DNA of 64,000 nt from Acanthosoma haemorrhoidale (GCA_930367205.1 OV884014.1:108099638-108163637), one strand, 5' to 3'. Counted from the first letter of the stretch, positions 1 to 10,905 are shown. The notes: generated from the letters alone by a model not told the origin. A program made the numbers and translations.

Positions 1-475
1 GTCAGCAACAAAACCCTTCATAACGATCTTAATATACCTTACATTCTTAAACTCATCCCTTCCAAGTTCATGAAATTCCATAGTAACCTATCCAACCACC
101 CTAATCCCATAGCACATTAATTGCACTGCACCACTCATCCCTATAATCCTCCTCGGAGACTAGAACGGCAGTGGCATCGTGACCTGCTATAAATGCGTGA
201 CAGTGGGAGTCCTAGAAATGGGCAGTTTCTCCAATCATATCCTGAGCGTATGTGGTTCTCGCGCTCTTGGTCAGCCTTCGCTGGCTCGTATCCAGTGACG
301 CGGCTGATGAAGGAGCGTGGGGACTTGCCAAGGCTTCCTCCTTCGCACGGGAGGGAGTTGACTACCACGTGGACTTGGGGGACCTTTTGGCTGTTTGTAT
401 ATACTGTATAAATGAGTGAGTGAATGGAAATAGTAATTTTATCATAATAAAATTGTTGTTGTATCTAAAAAAAAA
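1..475 (+). mobile_element. 3' end of a Jockey-like LINE copy (cut by window edge)
   Basis: This stretch is closely similar to the end of the LINE at 3628-7095: the last ORF2 codons (reading VSNKTLHNDLNIPY) match codons near 6733. The reading frame is broken by a TAA at 118-120, before the family's normal stop near 190, so the copy is dead. The 3' UTR keeps a segment of about 165 bp (about 237-402) that the 3628-7095 copy lacks. It ends in an AATAAA-like stretch and a short A run near 475. Whether the copy continues to the left cannot be seen. Confidence 0.85.
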
Positions 476-990
476 CATGGTCAAATGGTTCCCCAGTGAT
501 AAAGAGTTTTTGATTAATCTATGTAATTTTGATATTAGTTTTATGAGAGTATTCCAAAATTTGGGCCCTGTTGGTGCAAATTTGTTCAAGTAGAAGATTC
601 TAAGTTAGTCCAATAAATGCTTAAAATAGTTATAGCCCACGACTGAGTGTTAGTCGTTTCATTTTCGTAGGCGGTTCCCCAGCTCATCTACTAATAAAGA
701 AAACACAAATTCGTTACTTTGATTGTCCGTCTTCTTAAGTTGGGTTCAAGACCGTTCTCCAGTAGATATCTGTGTGTGTAATGTCTTGTTGCAAACTTAC
801 AATGGTGCGTTTCGTGCAATCGTCAGTTATGTAATATTCGTTTTTAGCTGAAATGTGTAGTTCAGTTGAGACATATGGTCTACCCTTTCTTTGTTCTTTT
901 ACAACCCGCCTAGCCCTAAACTACCTGCATCCGGCAGCCCACACTTGTCCTTTTGCCTTGGCCAAAGGATGTCCTAGTGCTGTAATTCAT

Positions 991-1056
991 TGATATTTGT
1001 ATATATACCAGTGTTTTGATTGTTATTCATAATAAAGTTTTTTAAAATACTATCAT
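991..1056 (+). repeat. Dispersed repeat tail, copy 1
   Basis: A block of about 60 bp ending in an AATAAAG motif and a T/A-rich run recurs in inverted orientation at 9435-9497, sharing the core ATACCAGTGTTTTGATTGT. It looks like the polyadenylation end of a retroelement of unknown class. No coding sequence is attached. Confidence 0.5.
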
Positions 1057-3105
1057 CGAACAAGATTATTTAACTGTCGATCATGGTTTGATTCAGCAGT
1101 GGATCCACTAATTCCTACGCTATATGTGTTTTAGGTTCGCTCTGTATAATGAAAGTTCCTTTACTTGAGCCCAGCGCAGATCGGAAGAATCAAAAACCCC
1201 AAACTAGCTCAGAACTGTACAGTTACATACTTCCACTTGTGTGTTTTTCTAGACTACTCAAGTCGAATTCCCACTTGCAACAACCACACACAAGATTGTA
1301 TCCCCATCCCCTGTTGGAAATGTTCAAACTCTGCCCTGTTGAAAAAACAAGCGCCCTAGGCCACTTAGACACAGAACTACACCCACCCACGTGAGAGTTC
1401 GTGGCCTCAGTCCTTAAATCAGCTCTGATAACCTTCAGTAATCACCGCGTATAATGAGCTTCGAAAACTTATTTCTGACAGATAACCGGTTATAATTCTA
1501 CTTAAACGGCAAATAAACAGGAGAAACGTTATTTTTTCCTTAAATATTTCACTCGAAAATAATGGGTTCAAATGAGTTAACCGTTTTCATAAAGGCGAAA
1601 ACTAAAATTGAAAACTGAACCGACAGACTTGGCGATAGTTCGAGAAGCAATGTCACGCAGCTGGCGGTCACGTCAACAACTAGCCGATAAGCGAGGATAA
1701 GTTTATCGCGACCGGTCAAGATTAGTCACGCCACGTGCCATTGCATATTAGTTCAGTTATGTCGTTTAGTATCAGTCATATCTTATTTACAATTGTAGCT
1801 ACATCTAACGGCTGTGTCTATTGAATGAAATGACTATATACTATTACAACCTCATATCTGAAATAAGAAAATGAGCAATGTCTTGCTCTAGTTAACTCTA
1901 TTATTAGTTTGAGTTATACACTTTTTGATAATTATAAAGAGAATATATGTTTAATCGTATATATAATGCCATAAAGTAATATATTGTTGTGATATTAGAG
2001 ATTGTTATTACTTACTTACTTATCAAGAAGGCAAAATAAAAACAAGTGAGAGTGTATGAAAAAAAACAAAAGAATATAGTGTGGTGTATCATAAAGAACA
2101 CACAGAGAATTACTCTCTAGTTTTAGCCAGTTATAATGAGTTGTTGTTGTGTAAAGGAAAACACACAGAGCATTATATTCACTCTAGTTTTTGGAATCAG
2201 CCTGATATATGTATCTGGATTCAGTGATGAAATAAAAAGCCCGTAATACATATTATTAGCTTGAGATTGTGAGTAAGAAAAACTTAAAAACTTTGTTGGT
2301 TAGTGGTTATTGACTTGAAGCGGAACGGAAGAGAAATAGCACAAAGAGAAGAAGTATAAATTTGAATAAAAAGAAGACCATTGAAGAAGAAAAGGAATCG
2401 AATTAATACACAAGTATTTATATAATTAATATAAGTTTATTTTTTTATGTTTGTAAAATTAAATTCATCTTTTTGCCAGAATTATTTTTGTTAATAGAAC
2501 CTAATAATAAATAGTAAATAAAATAAATTTAAAGTAAAAGAATAAAAAATAAAATTATCATATAATATTCAAAGAACGTTATAACATATAAATTAAAAGG
2601 TGGTCCCAGTGAATGATATCCTAAACGAATCGATGGGGTATTTACTCCCAATGCGAGTAAAAAGCTCAGAGCTAAAGCACTTATCTGTATTTGGCTAACA
2701 GTTATACATTTTTTTAAATATTTATATAAAGACAAAATAATGGACGAACAGATAGAATGGTGGGGGTTGAACGCTGGAGATACCTAATATTTATTCTCCT
2801 TCCTTAAATATTTATTAAATGACGTGGGGGGGGGAGAGACTGCACAGCAATTGTTCATCAAAATAACTTTGCAAAACCACACACTAACCATTACAAATTT
2901 CCTTTTAAAATAAAAACTGTATTTATCACAATGTTTAGATGGTAAGGTTGGAAGAGCGGAAATGTGTTTTTTCTCGACGAGGTTTCTGTTCATTAGATAG
3001 TATGTTACTTACTTTAATACGAAATAAATAAGAACTTGAGACAGACATCAAGCGACTTCCGATCACAATAGCCGTTGGACTTCAGTTTTCGATTTGTTTT
3101 TTATA
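1057..3105. other. AT-rich intergenic DNA, no gene seen
   Basis: No recognisable coding, RNA or transposon signature. The 1149-1394 stretch is open in one frame, but its protein resembles nothing I know. There is a G9 run near 2826. Confidence 0.5.
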
Positions 3106-3171
3106 TACGAGGGTGGTCTGAAAAGTATCCGACCTAACAAAGATACAAGACGTTTTTTCAGAAATTTTGTT

Positions 3172-3627
3172 TTATTTTTCAACATAGTCTCCTTGTAACT
3201 CAACACACTTCTCCCAGCGATGCTCTCATCTCTGTAACCCGTCCAAATAGTACTCAGCGTTTTTCTCTGCAAAATAATCGTTCACGAAGGTGATTGCCTC
3301 TTCATTTGACAAAAATCTCTGTCCTCCTAGCGCAATTTTTAGATGAGGAAACAAAAAGAAGTTGCTTGGGGCTAGATCTGGTGAGTAAGGTGGATGGTCA
3401 AGCAGTTCAAACCGTAATTCATGGATTTTCGCCATGGCAACCGCTGAGGTGTGAGACAGTGCGTTGTCTTGGTGAAACAGAATTTTCTTTTTCTGCAAAT
3501 TTGGCCGTTTTTCCGCAAGTTCTGCCTTCAGCTAGTCAAGAATTGATGCTCCTGTAATGGTTTTTCCTTTTTGAAGATAATCGATTAAAATAACTCCATG
3601 ACTATCCCAAAAAACAGTCGCCATCAC
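3172..3627 (-). pseudogene. mariner transposase, C-terminal half
   Basis: The minus strand encodes the mariner catalytic core: HQDNALSH holds the second catalytic Asp (codon 3466-3468), and SPDLAPSNFFLF follows 35 codons later. In mariner D,D34D enzymes the residue in that PSD position is the third catalytic Asp; here the codon at 3361-3363 reads Asn, which should abolish activity. There is also an in-frame TAG at 3532-3534 and a stop before the usual C-terminus (after GLQR), followed by residual codons for QGDYVEK and the original TAA at 3172-3174. The upstream part continues beyond the LINE at 7096-7553. Confidence 0.9.
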
Positions 3628-3628
3628 A

Positions 3629-4233
3629 AGAGTACAGGTCGAAAAGCCTTACCCGAAACGAGACATCGTCCAATGCCATAATTGCCAGGCATATGGGCAC
3701 ACAAAATCATACTGCTACCACCCTCCCAGGTGTGTAAAGTGCAGTGGGCAGCACAAAAGTGAATTGTGCAAGAAGCCCCTACAATCACCTGCTGTATGCG
3801 TGCTATGTCAGCAAGGCCACCCGGCAAACTATAAAGGCTGTGAGGCTTATAGAATTCTAAAGTCCAGAAGTGAACAACGTCGTCGTCCTGAAGAAAAAAA
3901 TCAGCCACAGGTAGCCCAAGAAGCGCCCCCACCAGAAGTTTGAGGCCTTCAGTCTCTTTCGCTGACGCAGTTAGGAACAGAGAGCAGCCACAGGCACTGC
4001 CCACTCCTCCTCCGCAAGTTCTTCTTTCCCAGCATTCCGCTCATCCCAGCAACCAGCAAACTCTATCCCATCCTCAACCACACATCTCGCATATCCCGCC
4101 ACCTTCAAGCTCTTCAGATCTCACCAGCCTTTTAACCTCATTCCTTACAGAGTTCAGAACCCTAATTACACCTCTCATTTCCCTTCTTACAAATCTTGTC
4201 TCCTACCTTATCCCCGTTAAACAAAATCCATAA
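3629..4233 (+). pseudogene. LINE ORF1 (gag-like) fragment with zinc knuckles, frameshifted
   Basis: The N-terminal part of this nucleic-acid-binding protein is absent. What remains has three Cys/His knuckles: CHNCQAYGHTKSYC (CX2CX4HX4C), CVKCSGQHKSELC (CX2CX3HX4C) and CVLCQQGHPANYKGC. This array is typical of Jockey-clade ORF1, which packages the element RNA. The frame then meets a TGA at 3941-3943, while the family-typical continuation (RPSVSFADAVRN, then a Pro/Ser-rich tail) lies in the neighbouring frame from 3940 to a TAA at 4231-4233. A one-base loss in the linker near 3938 explains this. ORF2 begins directly after the stop. Confidence 0.85.
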
Positions 4234-6924
4234 GTGGATCCTTCCGACTCCTTATCCATTCTCCTTTGGAATGCGAATGGTGTTCGCACCCACACTAACG
4301 AACTGACAGCACTACTCCATGACAAAAACATCGATGTAGCTCTTATTACTGAAACAAGACTTACAAGTAAACGACCATTTACCGTTCGACAGTACCAGAC
4401 TTATCGAACTGATCACCCAGATGGAAGAGCTCATGCAGGTACCGCTGTCATTGTCCATAACTCCATATCCCATCACATAGTTCCTTTGGTAGCACATGAT
4501 TTCCTTCAATCCACTGCAGTGTCAATCACCACCCTCACTTTTCCCCTCACTCTAGCATCAGTGTACTGCCCTCCCAATAAATCCATTCCCGATTCCCAAT
4601 TCATCTCCTTTCTAGACTCCATCGGGCATCGTTTCCTTGTGGGTGGGGACTTTAACGCAAAGCACCAACACTGGGGCTCAAGATCCACAAATACACGAGG
4701 ACGTGCTTTGCTGTCTGCACTCACACGGAGACATTGCTCCACTATCTCTCCTGACACAGCCACCTATTGGCCATCAGATCCCAACCGAAATCCAGATCTC
4801 CTTGACTTTTTCTTCTACAATAGTTTAGGAACACTAAACTATTCACTCAAGCGCCTCGATGACCTCTCCTCTGATCATAGTCCTTTATTATTAACCATTT
4901 CCCTAAGACCAATTCACAAACTGCCTCCCCCTTCATTTATTAGGGGCCCAGTTGACTGGGACCACTTCCGTCAGCTTCTTACAGAGTCCGTAAACCTCAA
5001 ATTATCCCTGAAAACATCCCAAGACCTAGACGATGCAGTGCATTCTTTCACTACTCTGGTCCAGAGGTCGGCTTGGGAGGCATCGTCACCCCATCGTCAC
5101 CCAAGAATCCACAATCATAATCGTTTACCTCAACATCTCAAAGATCTAATCAAATCCAAACGCCGCTCTAGAACAGTGTGGCAAAGATCCCGGCATCCTG
5201 CTGATCGCCGCTCGTACAATCAGTACTGCCGATTGGTAAAGCGGCGATTGGCATCCTTCCGTTCTGATTCTTTCAATTCCTACCTCTCCTCTCTGTCTAC
5301 CAGGGATAACTCCTTGTGGAATGTAACCAAAAAAATCCTAAAGTATCAACCTGTTTCACATCCACTCCGTCGTGATGATGGGTCCTGGGCGGCCTCGGAT
5401 GGAGATAGGTCGGAGGAATTTGCTCTGCATCTTACCCATACTTTCACACCTCACCTTTCTCATCAAAGCCATACTCACAGCAAAACTGTGGAAGATTTCC
5501 TCACTTCACCTATTCCTCTCTCTCTTCCACCAAAAGCCGTTAATCCCTCTGAGGTCAAATACCTTCTGAAAAACTTACCTTACAGAAAATCCCCTGGATA
5601 TGATCTCCTAACTCCTCAAATTCTCAAACAACTTCCTCCTAAAGCCATAACCTTCCTAACCTACATATATAATTGCATTATCCGAACGACACACTTTCCT
5701 CTCCTCTGGAAACATTCCATTATTGTCCTATTCGCCAAACCCGGTAAACCACCCAATGACGCCTCATCTTACCGTCCAATTAGCCTACTCCCTATCCTCT
5801 CAAAAATATTTGAGAAACTCCTACTAAAACGTCTACTTCCAATTGTTGAATCCAAAAACCTTTTTCCCACACATCAGTTTGGTTTCCGCCAACGACATTC
5901 CACTGCTCAACAAGGCCTTCGCGTTGTTGATCACATCTCCTCAGCCCTTGAAACCAAAAAGTATTGCACTGCTGCCTTTCTCGATATAGCTCAAGCTTTT
6001 GACAGGGTTTGGCACGCAGGTTTGCTCTACAAGCTCAAAAGACATTTACCACAGACCCTTTTCCTAATCCTACAGTCCTACCTTTCAAACCGCTTCTTCC
6101 AAGTCCGCTGTGGCTTAGAATACTCTAACTACTATCCCATAAATGCAGGAGTTCCACAGGGCAGTGTCCTAGGCCCCATCCTCTATAACCTATACACCGC
6201 TGATGTCCCTTCTACTTCCAACACCTTCTTGGCAACATTCGCAGACGACACTGCAGTCTTGTCATCCCACCCAGACCCCGACATAGCATCCCATAACCTT
6301 CAAAAACACCTTGACGAGATCGAGTATTGGTGCAATCAATGGCGGATCAAAGTTAATGAAGCAAAATGCTCCCACATTACCTTCACCCTTTGTCGCAAGA
6401 CTTGTCCATTAGTTTATTTTAATTCTATTCCTCTCCCAGTAACCGAGACAGTACGGTACTTAGGCTTCCATCTCGACAAACGACTGACCTGGAACCCACA
6501 TACGAGACTAAAAAGACAAGAACTAAACAGACGCTTTGTACAACTGTACAGACTACTTCAAAGGACATCCCATCTCTCAATAGAAAATAAACTACTAATC
6601 TACAAAGTTATACTTAAACCAATCTGGACATACGGAATAGAGCTATGGGGGACAGCAAAAAAGTCGAACATCAAGCGTATCCAATCCTTTCAATCCAAAG
6701 TCCTGAGAACAATAGTAAATGCCCCTTATTATGTCAGCAACAAAACCCTTCATAACGACCTTAATATACCCTACATTCTAGAACTCATCCCTTCCAAATT
6801 TATGAAATTCCACAGTAGCCTTTCCAACCACCCTAATCCTGTAGCACAGTCTTTGCACTGCGCCACTCATCCCTATAATCCTCCTCGGAGACTGAAACGG
6901 CAGTGGCCTCGTGACCTGCTATAA
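4234..6924 (+). CDS. LINE ORF2: AP endonuclease and reverse transcriptase
   Basis: An uninterrupted frame of 896 codons. Residues 1-230 form an exonuclease-endonuclease-phosphatase (APE) domain, with LWNANGV, ITETRL, GGDFNAKHQHWGS and SSDHSPLL motifs. The reverse transcriptase spans about 450-730: SPGYD, YRPISLLP, FGFRQRHST, AFLDIAQAFDRVW (first catalytic Asp), GVPQGSVLGP and the active-site FADDTAVL. The C-terminal region matches Jockey-clade ORF2s. Such proteins nick genomic DNA and copy the element RNA into it. The first codon is GTG immediately after the ORF1 TAA; an ATG was probably lost by one substitution, so translation in this copy is doubtful. The enzyme frame itself is intact, which suggests a fairly recent insertion. 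Confidence 0.93.
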   Translation: MDPSDSLSILLWNANGVRTHTNELTALLHDKNIDVALITETRLTSKRPFTVRQYQTYRTDHPDGRAHAGTAVIVHNSISHHIVPLVAHDFLQSTAVSITTLTFPLTLASVYCPPNKSIPDSQFISFLDSIGHRFLVGGDFNAKHQHWGSRSTNTRGRALLSALTRRHCSTISPDTATYWPSDPNRNPDLLDFFFYNSLGTLNYSLKRLDDLSSDHSPLLLTISLRPIHKLPPPSFIRGPVDWDHFRQLLTESVNLKLSLKTSQDLDDAVHSFTTLVQRSAWEASSPHRHPRIHNHNRLPQHLKDLIKSKRRSRTVWQRSRHPADRRSYNQYCRLVKRRLASFRSDSFNSYLSSLSTRDNSLWNVTKKILKYQPVSHPLRRDDGSWAASDGDRSEEFALHLTHTFTPHLSHQSHTHSKTVEDFLTSPIPLSLPPKAVNPSEVKYLLKNLPYRKSPGYDLLTPQILKQLPPKAITFLTYIYNCIIRTTHFPLLWKHSIIVLFAKPGKPPNDASSYRPISLLPILSKIFEKLLLKRLLPIVESKNLFPTHQFGFRQRHSTAQQGLRVVDHISSALETKKYCTAAFLDIAQAFDRVWHAGLLYKLKRHLPQTLFLILQSYLSNRFFQVRCGLEYSNYYPINAGVPQGSVLGPILYNLYTADVPSTSNTFLATFADDTAVLSSHPDPDIASHNLQKHLDEIEYWCNQWRIKVNEAKCSHITFTLCRKTCPLVYFNSIPLPVTETVRYLGFHLDKRLTWNPHTRLKRQELNRRFVQLYRLLQRTSHLSIENKLLIYKVILKPIWTYGIELWGTAKKSNIKRIQSFQSKVLRTIVNAPYYVSNKTLHNDLNIPYILELIPSKFMKFHSSLSNHPNPVAQSLHCATHPYNPPRRLKRQWPRDLL

Positions 6925-7095
6925 TCGCGTGACAGTGGGAGTCCTGGCAATGGCCAATTTCTCCAATCATGTCCTAGTATGAATGAGCGAGTGAATGATG
7001 ACTGTAAATATGGTATGAATGAGATCATTTATCTGTATTATTATTGCCTTATAAAAGGCAGATTGTAATTATTTCACAATAAAGTTCTGATTTGT

Positions 7096-7553
7096 AGTAA
7101 TTAATTGGTGCCAAAACTCGGATTTATTGCGCCTAAACTGCGCCAACAGGGCGTTGGAAATGGTCATTCGAACACGATTTTGGTCTAACGTGAGCAAACG
7201 CGGCACCCAACGCGCGGACAGCTTTCTAATCTCTAAATGTTGATTTAATATGTGACAAACACGTTCTTTTGACATGTTCATAACCTCTGCTATCTCTCTC
7301 ACTTTAATTCGGCGGTCGTCTAGCACCATTTGGTGAACTTTGGCGATGTTTTCGTCGGTAGTTGCAGTTTTTGGACGTCCCGAACGTTCATCGTCTCCCA
7401 AGCTCTTACGACCACGTTTAAATTCAGCGGCCCAAAATTTCACTGTGGTAAATGATGGTGCAGAGTCCCCATACGCAGAATCCAACTCATCTTTGATTTG
7501 CTTAGGCACAAATATTTAATAATAGCTCAATACTCGATTTTGTCCATTTTCAT
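7096..7553 (-). pseudogene. mariner transposase, N-terminal half
   Basis: The minus strand encodes the DNA-binding half of a mariner transposase: DELDSAYGDSAPSFTTVKFW, the linker ERSGRPKTATTDENI, and a second helix-turn-helix region around REIAEVMNMSKERV and LNQHL. The likely original start is near 7553 (or 7546). A TGA and a frameshift follow within the first ten to twenty codons. Reading stops making sense after FWHQLIT, where the family normally continues into the first catalytic Asp motif; LINE sequence replaces it. The other half lies at 3172-3627. Confidence 0.9.
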
Positions 7554-7726
7554 AAAAACACTCACATCGACTCACTCAAACGACTGTTACACAACAACTG
7601 GGCGTCCAAAATGGCTGAAACTTTGGTGAGTAACTGTCAACAGATGAACAACGAAATTCACTAGCTTTTATTTACGACTGCTGCTATCTTCATGTTGAGG
7701 TCGGAAACTTTTCAGCCACCCTCGTA

Positions 7727-9430
7727 AATAGAGTATATAGAATGATCTAGAACCCAGGAGCTCGCTAATATTCAGTGGGGCCACTGCCAGCTGATCACAA
7801 CGCAGATTGAACAAATAAAACGATTTATTAAACTATTTTGTTTAAAACATTTTAAAATAGCCCTTCCTCATGTGGCATCGAAAGACAATCGATACGAATT
7901 AGCTTAATGGGTTATATCCACCACTGGTGTGTTTTAAACCTACTCGTGTCCTATTGTACAATAATATTTATTTTCATACATTTTTGTTGCCCCAAAATAT
8001 ATCCCCATCCGTCAATAAAACCTTTCAGATAGTTCAGCTAACTCTCCTAACCTGTATGTTGTCTTGTCAATATCTCCAACCTTGATCCGACAACAGTCCA
8101 CTTGGGAGGATGAAGTTGCCCCGACTCCAGTCGTACTCAACGATGATTGAGGAGAAGTCTGCTTGGCCCGTGTGCGTAATGCTGTCCACAACATTCCCAG
8201 GCCAAGATAAATGGATACCGAACCCCTCTCTTCTGCTCTCCTTACTATGTTAATACATACGAGCTCTCCTCGAAGCTGAGTGTAATACAGAATAGAGGTC
8301 TGTTCATATTTACTGTGTCTCTACGATGGTACTATTAAATGTAACCAAATTCCATAAGTGATGAATCAAAATCCAAGTGGTAGTGTAATCACTCAAATGT
8401 TACTACGTCGTGTCTGAGGAACATGATGATTTCTGAAGATGTCGAAGCCGCCATTAGCTACCGGTGCAATGCCTTTTAAATCAGTATATTGGGATTGTGA
8501 GAAAATAATTTTAGCAGGGATCATTACGTTTGTCCAGTTTGGCATTTGGAAGAATTTATTTCGAAAAAATAATCCACCTTTTTAAATACGACAAATCACT
8601 TTAATAATTGAGTCTTCTTTATTTAATATATATATTGTAACATTCATGATATTTCAGCATATCATGGCCAGGAACCATCTTCCCTTATGCCCCTAGGAGT
8701 GGGGATAAGATAAACGGGCAGTCTTAGCCCAACCAAGAAGAGCGAACCAGAGCAAGCTCCCGAATTGGTGGTCACCAACAGGAAGAGAGGAGAAGAACCA
8801 AAAGCAGAAGTAACGTTGATCGGATAAAAAGATAGATCATCGATTGGGTGGTATTAATATTGTTTTTATTATGGATCCATTAAAAGAAATTGAGCTCAAA
8901 TTTCATGTTTTGTGTAATTAGTAGTAAATATCCTAATTTAAAAGGAATTGAATATTTTTTTATACATTTTTGTCAGCACTCTATATAATTATAATTATTT
9001 GTTATAACCATTTTATTTGAATATATTTCACAGTTCCCAGTTTCTCAATTTATTAATAACTACAACATTAGCCTTGAGATCGGGCGATTCAATTGGGATA
9101 AATTCCTATGTCAAAGACATAAAACAATTTGAATTAAAGACCTCATGACGGACCTGCCAAATTAGTTAAGGTAAATTGATCAAATAAAGTAGAAAAAGAA
9201 ATGGTAAAAAATGAGGTAGGTTACAATATATATATATATATATAGAAGCCAAGATCACTGGAGGAGTGGGGAGATGACAAGAGGTGCGTGAGAGAGAGAG
9301 AGGAAGTTGGATTGAAGATTTGGACTGACAAGACACTAGAGGGTAACCGGAACAGTAAAATAAGATATTGCACAAATAACATATTGCGCACAAGTTGGAA
9401 GGAGTCAACAGTTAAATAATCTTTGTAGAG
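7727..9430. other. AT-rich intergenic DNA, no gene seen
   Basis: I recognise no gene. On the minus strand 8012-8194 is open for 60 codons without a recognisable domain. A TA dinucleotide run lies at about 9227-9243 and a GA run near 9290. Confidence 0.5.
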
Positions 9431-9434
9431 GAGA

Positions 9435-9497
9435 GTATTTTAAAAGAAAAGCTTTATTATGAAGTACAATCAAAACACTGGTATATACAAATATTAA
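9435..9497 (-). repeat. Dispersed repeat tail, copy 2 (inverted)
   Basis: This is the reverse complement of the 991-1056 block, with a few small indels, including the AATAAAG motif. See that entry. Confidence 0.5.
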
Positions 9498-9639
9498 GAG
9501 TTACGTTACTACATTCTAGTTGGGATGTTCAGGGACGAGTGTTGGGGAACAAGTGAGGTCTGGGGCTAAAGCTGAGACATATGTGTACAATAGAAGGGTT
9601 GTTCCGGGAATTAGGATGTCTTAGATGGAATGCGGTTGC

Positions 9640-10700
9640 TTACTTAAAAATATCAGTGACTTCCATGAAGTCACGAGGCAGGTATACAGTTCTGCTCAAC
9701 CCCCTTCTACTTTTAGCATTATATATAATATTAGCATTACAATAATCTTCAGGCAAAGGGTGACCCACCCTTTCTATCTTAATCTAATTTCTATCTATCT
9801 AAGAGCTATCTTAATTTCTCATTTGATCACTAAAATTATTTATGAAAAATTAAACAACATATACAGTATAAGTATTATCTTAATACACACCGTGTCAGTT
9901 ATTGAGTGGTTCGAGAGTGACGAGGTGTACTTGTGAAGGCACCTAAGCCTCTGTGTCTACTTTTAATAGTCACGAAATTAGTTAAACATTTATTTGTTAT
10001 TTATCAACATGTCATATATTCTAATACTTTACTAATTTGTGGTACCCACAACTGTTATAGTGAAACTGTTTTCCTTTCCAAATCATTTTCTATATATGTC
10101 TTCTACTCATAGAAACTCTTTTAAGATCACACAACTACAATCGGATTTACCGCGTTGTTGAACACACGGCTGGAGGTGGAATAGTTGGCGATAATAGTTG
10201 TCAACTCCAGTTGTTGCCAGCAATAGATTAATACAACAAGGTCATTAGCAAATGTCAATGCCACTCAGGAATCCCAATTATTTCCAGCCCCGATTCTTGT
10301 TCGCTCATTTGATGAATCGTTGCGGTAGAACTACGTGCTTAAATATAACATGGGCATAGGCATTTTAGAACCTTACGAGAAATTTCATTATTATTATATC
10401 ACATATGGTATCGAGTTATTTCTATCGACAGTCAGCCGCTCATCAATAGTACAGCTGCGAAATAGCGGCCATCGAAAAGAATTGTAAAGCATGTTTAGAC
10501 ACTCGTGGCAAAGCTAAAGCCAGATGCTCACTATGACATCTGAAAACATCTTGTATACACCAATAGGCCAAACTAACTTTAATTTACTTTCAACAAAAAT
10601 ATTGATTTTTTTTTTAATTTACTTTTTATTTATGGTTCGTCCTTGGTTGATTTGTTAAACGTTAAAACCAAACTGTTTTTTTTTTAGTTTTAGTTGTAGT
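9640..10700. other. Intergenic DNA, no gene seen
   Basis: The 9625-9936 stretch is open for about 100 codons, but its composition (Ile/Ser-rich, from AT-rich DNA) suggests chance. No motif is recognised elsewhere. Confidence 0.5.
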
Positions 10701-10716
10701 ATTTAGTTCCCTGAAG

Positions 10717-10862
10717 GTGTTATTACAGTATTACTCAAGGTGCGCTGACCGGTGCAACAATCCCATTGCACCGGAATACGCGCACCACAGGCTACGTAAC
10801 CCCATGAGCTCGCTTCACGGGCTCGTAGGGTAAGCCCGTTTGAGGCTCAGCCTCAGGAAGGG

Positions 10863-10893
<31 letters not shown>
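10717..10893 (+). mobile_element. Short A-tailed retroposon (SINE-like) with 12-bp target duplication
   Basis: A 177-bp insertion of about 55% GC lies in AT-rich DNA and ends in a run of about 29 A. It is flanked on both sides by the perfect 12-bp duplication AGTTCCCTGAAG (10705-10716 and 10894-10905). This is the hallmark of target-primed insertion of an RNA copy. I see no convincing tRNA A and B boxes, so it may be a SINE or a heavily 5'-truncated LINE. The clean duplication and long A run indicate a young insertion. Confidence 0.88.
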
Positions 10894-10897
<4 letters not shown>

Positions 10898-10905
10898 CCC
10901 TGAAG

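Larger units (their letters stand above)
3628..7095 (+). mobile_element. Jockey-like non-LTR retrotransposon, 5' truncated
   Basis: This LINE contains the 3' part of ORF1 (three zinc knuckles), an intact ORF2 (endonuclease plus reverse transcriptase) and a short 3' UTR ending in AATAAAG without a long A tail. It begins abruptly inside ORF1 exactly where mariner sequence stops (3627/3628), so it is 5' truncated, as is usual for target-primed insertion. No target duplication is visible; instead about 150 bp of the mariner host is missing at the junctions. Relative to three other copies in the window its 3' UTR lacks about 170 bp (breakpoint near 6975). Confidence 0.92.
3108..7724 (-). mobile_element. 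mariner-family DNA transposon, split by a LINE
   Basis: The two ends are inverted repeats of roughly 28 bp (core GGTCTGAAAAGT and TCCGACCT), each flanked by TA (3106-3107 and 7725-7726), which is the mariner target duplication. Read on the minus strand, the transposase begins near 7553, is interrupted at 7096, and resumes at 3627. The LINE at 3628-7095 sits inside it. Roughly 50 transposase codons, including the first catalytic Asp region, are missing between the two halves. Both halves carry inactivating changes, so the element is dead. Confidence 0.9.

Noticed and set aside
868..900. Short match of ACATATG-containing sequence with 9570-9600
   Set aside because: Too short and imperfect to support a repeat.
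1166..1190. AGATCGGAAGA, resembling a sequencing adapter
   Set aside because: Only 11 bases match and the sequence continues differently; chance is sufficient.
3940..4233. Independent gene starting at 3940
   Set aside because: It is the frameshifted end of LINE ORF1; the zinc knuckles lie just upstream in the neighbouring frame.
9625..9936. 103-codon open frame
   Set aside because: Composition reflects AT-rich DNA; no motif, and its start is in no recognisable context.
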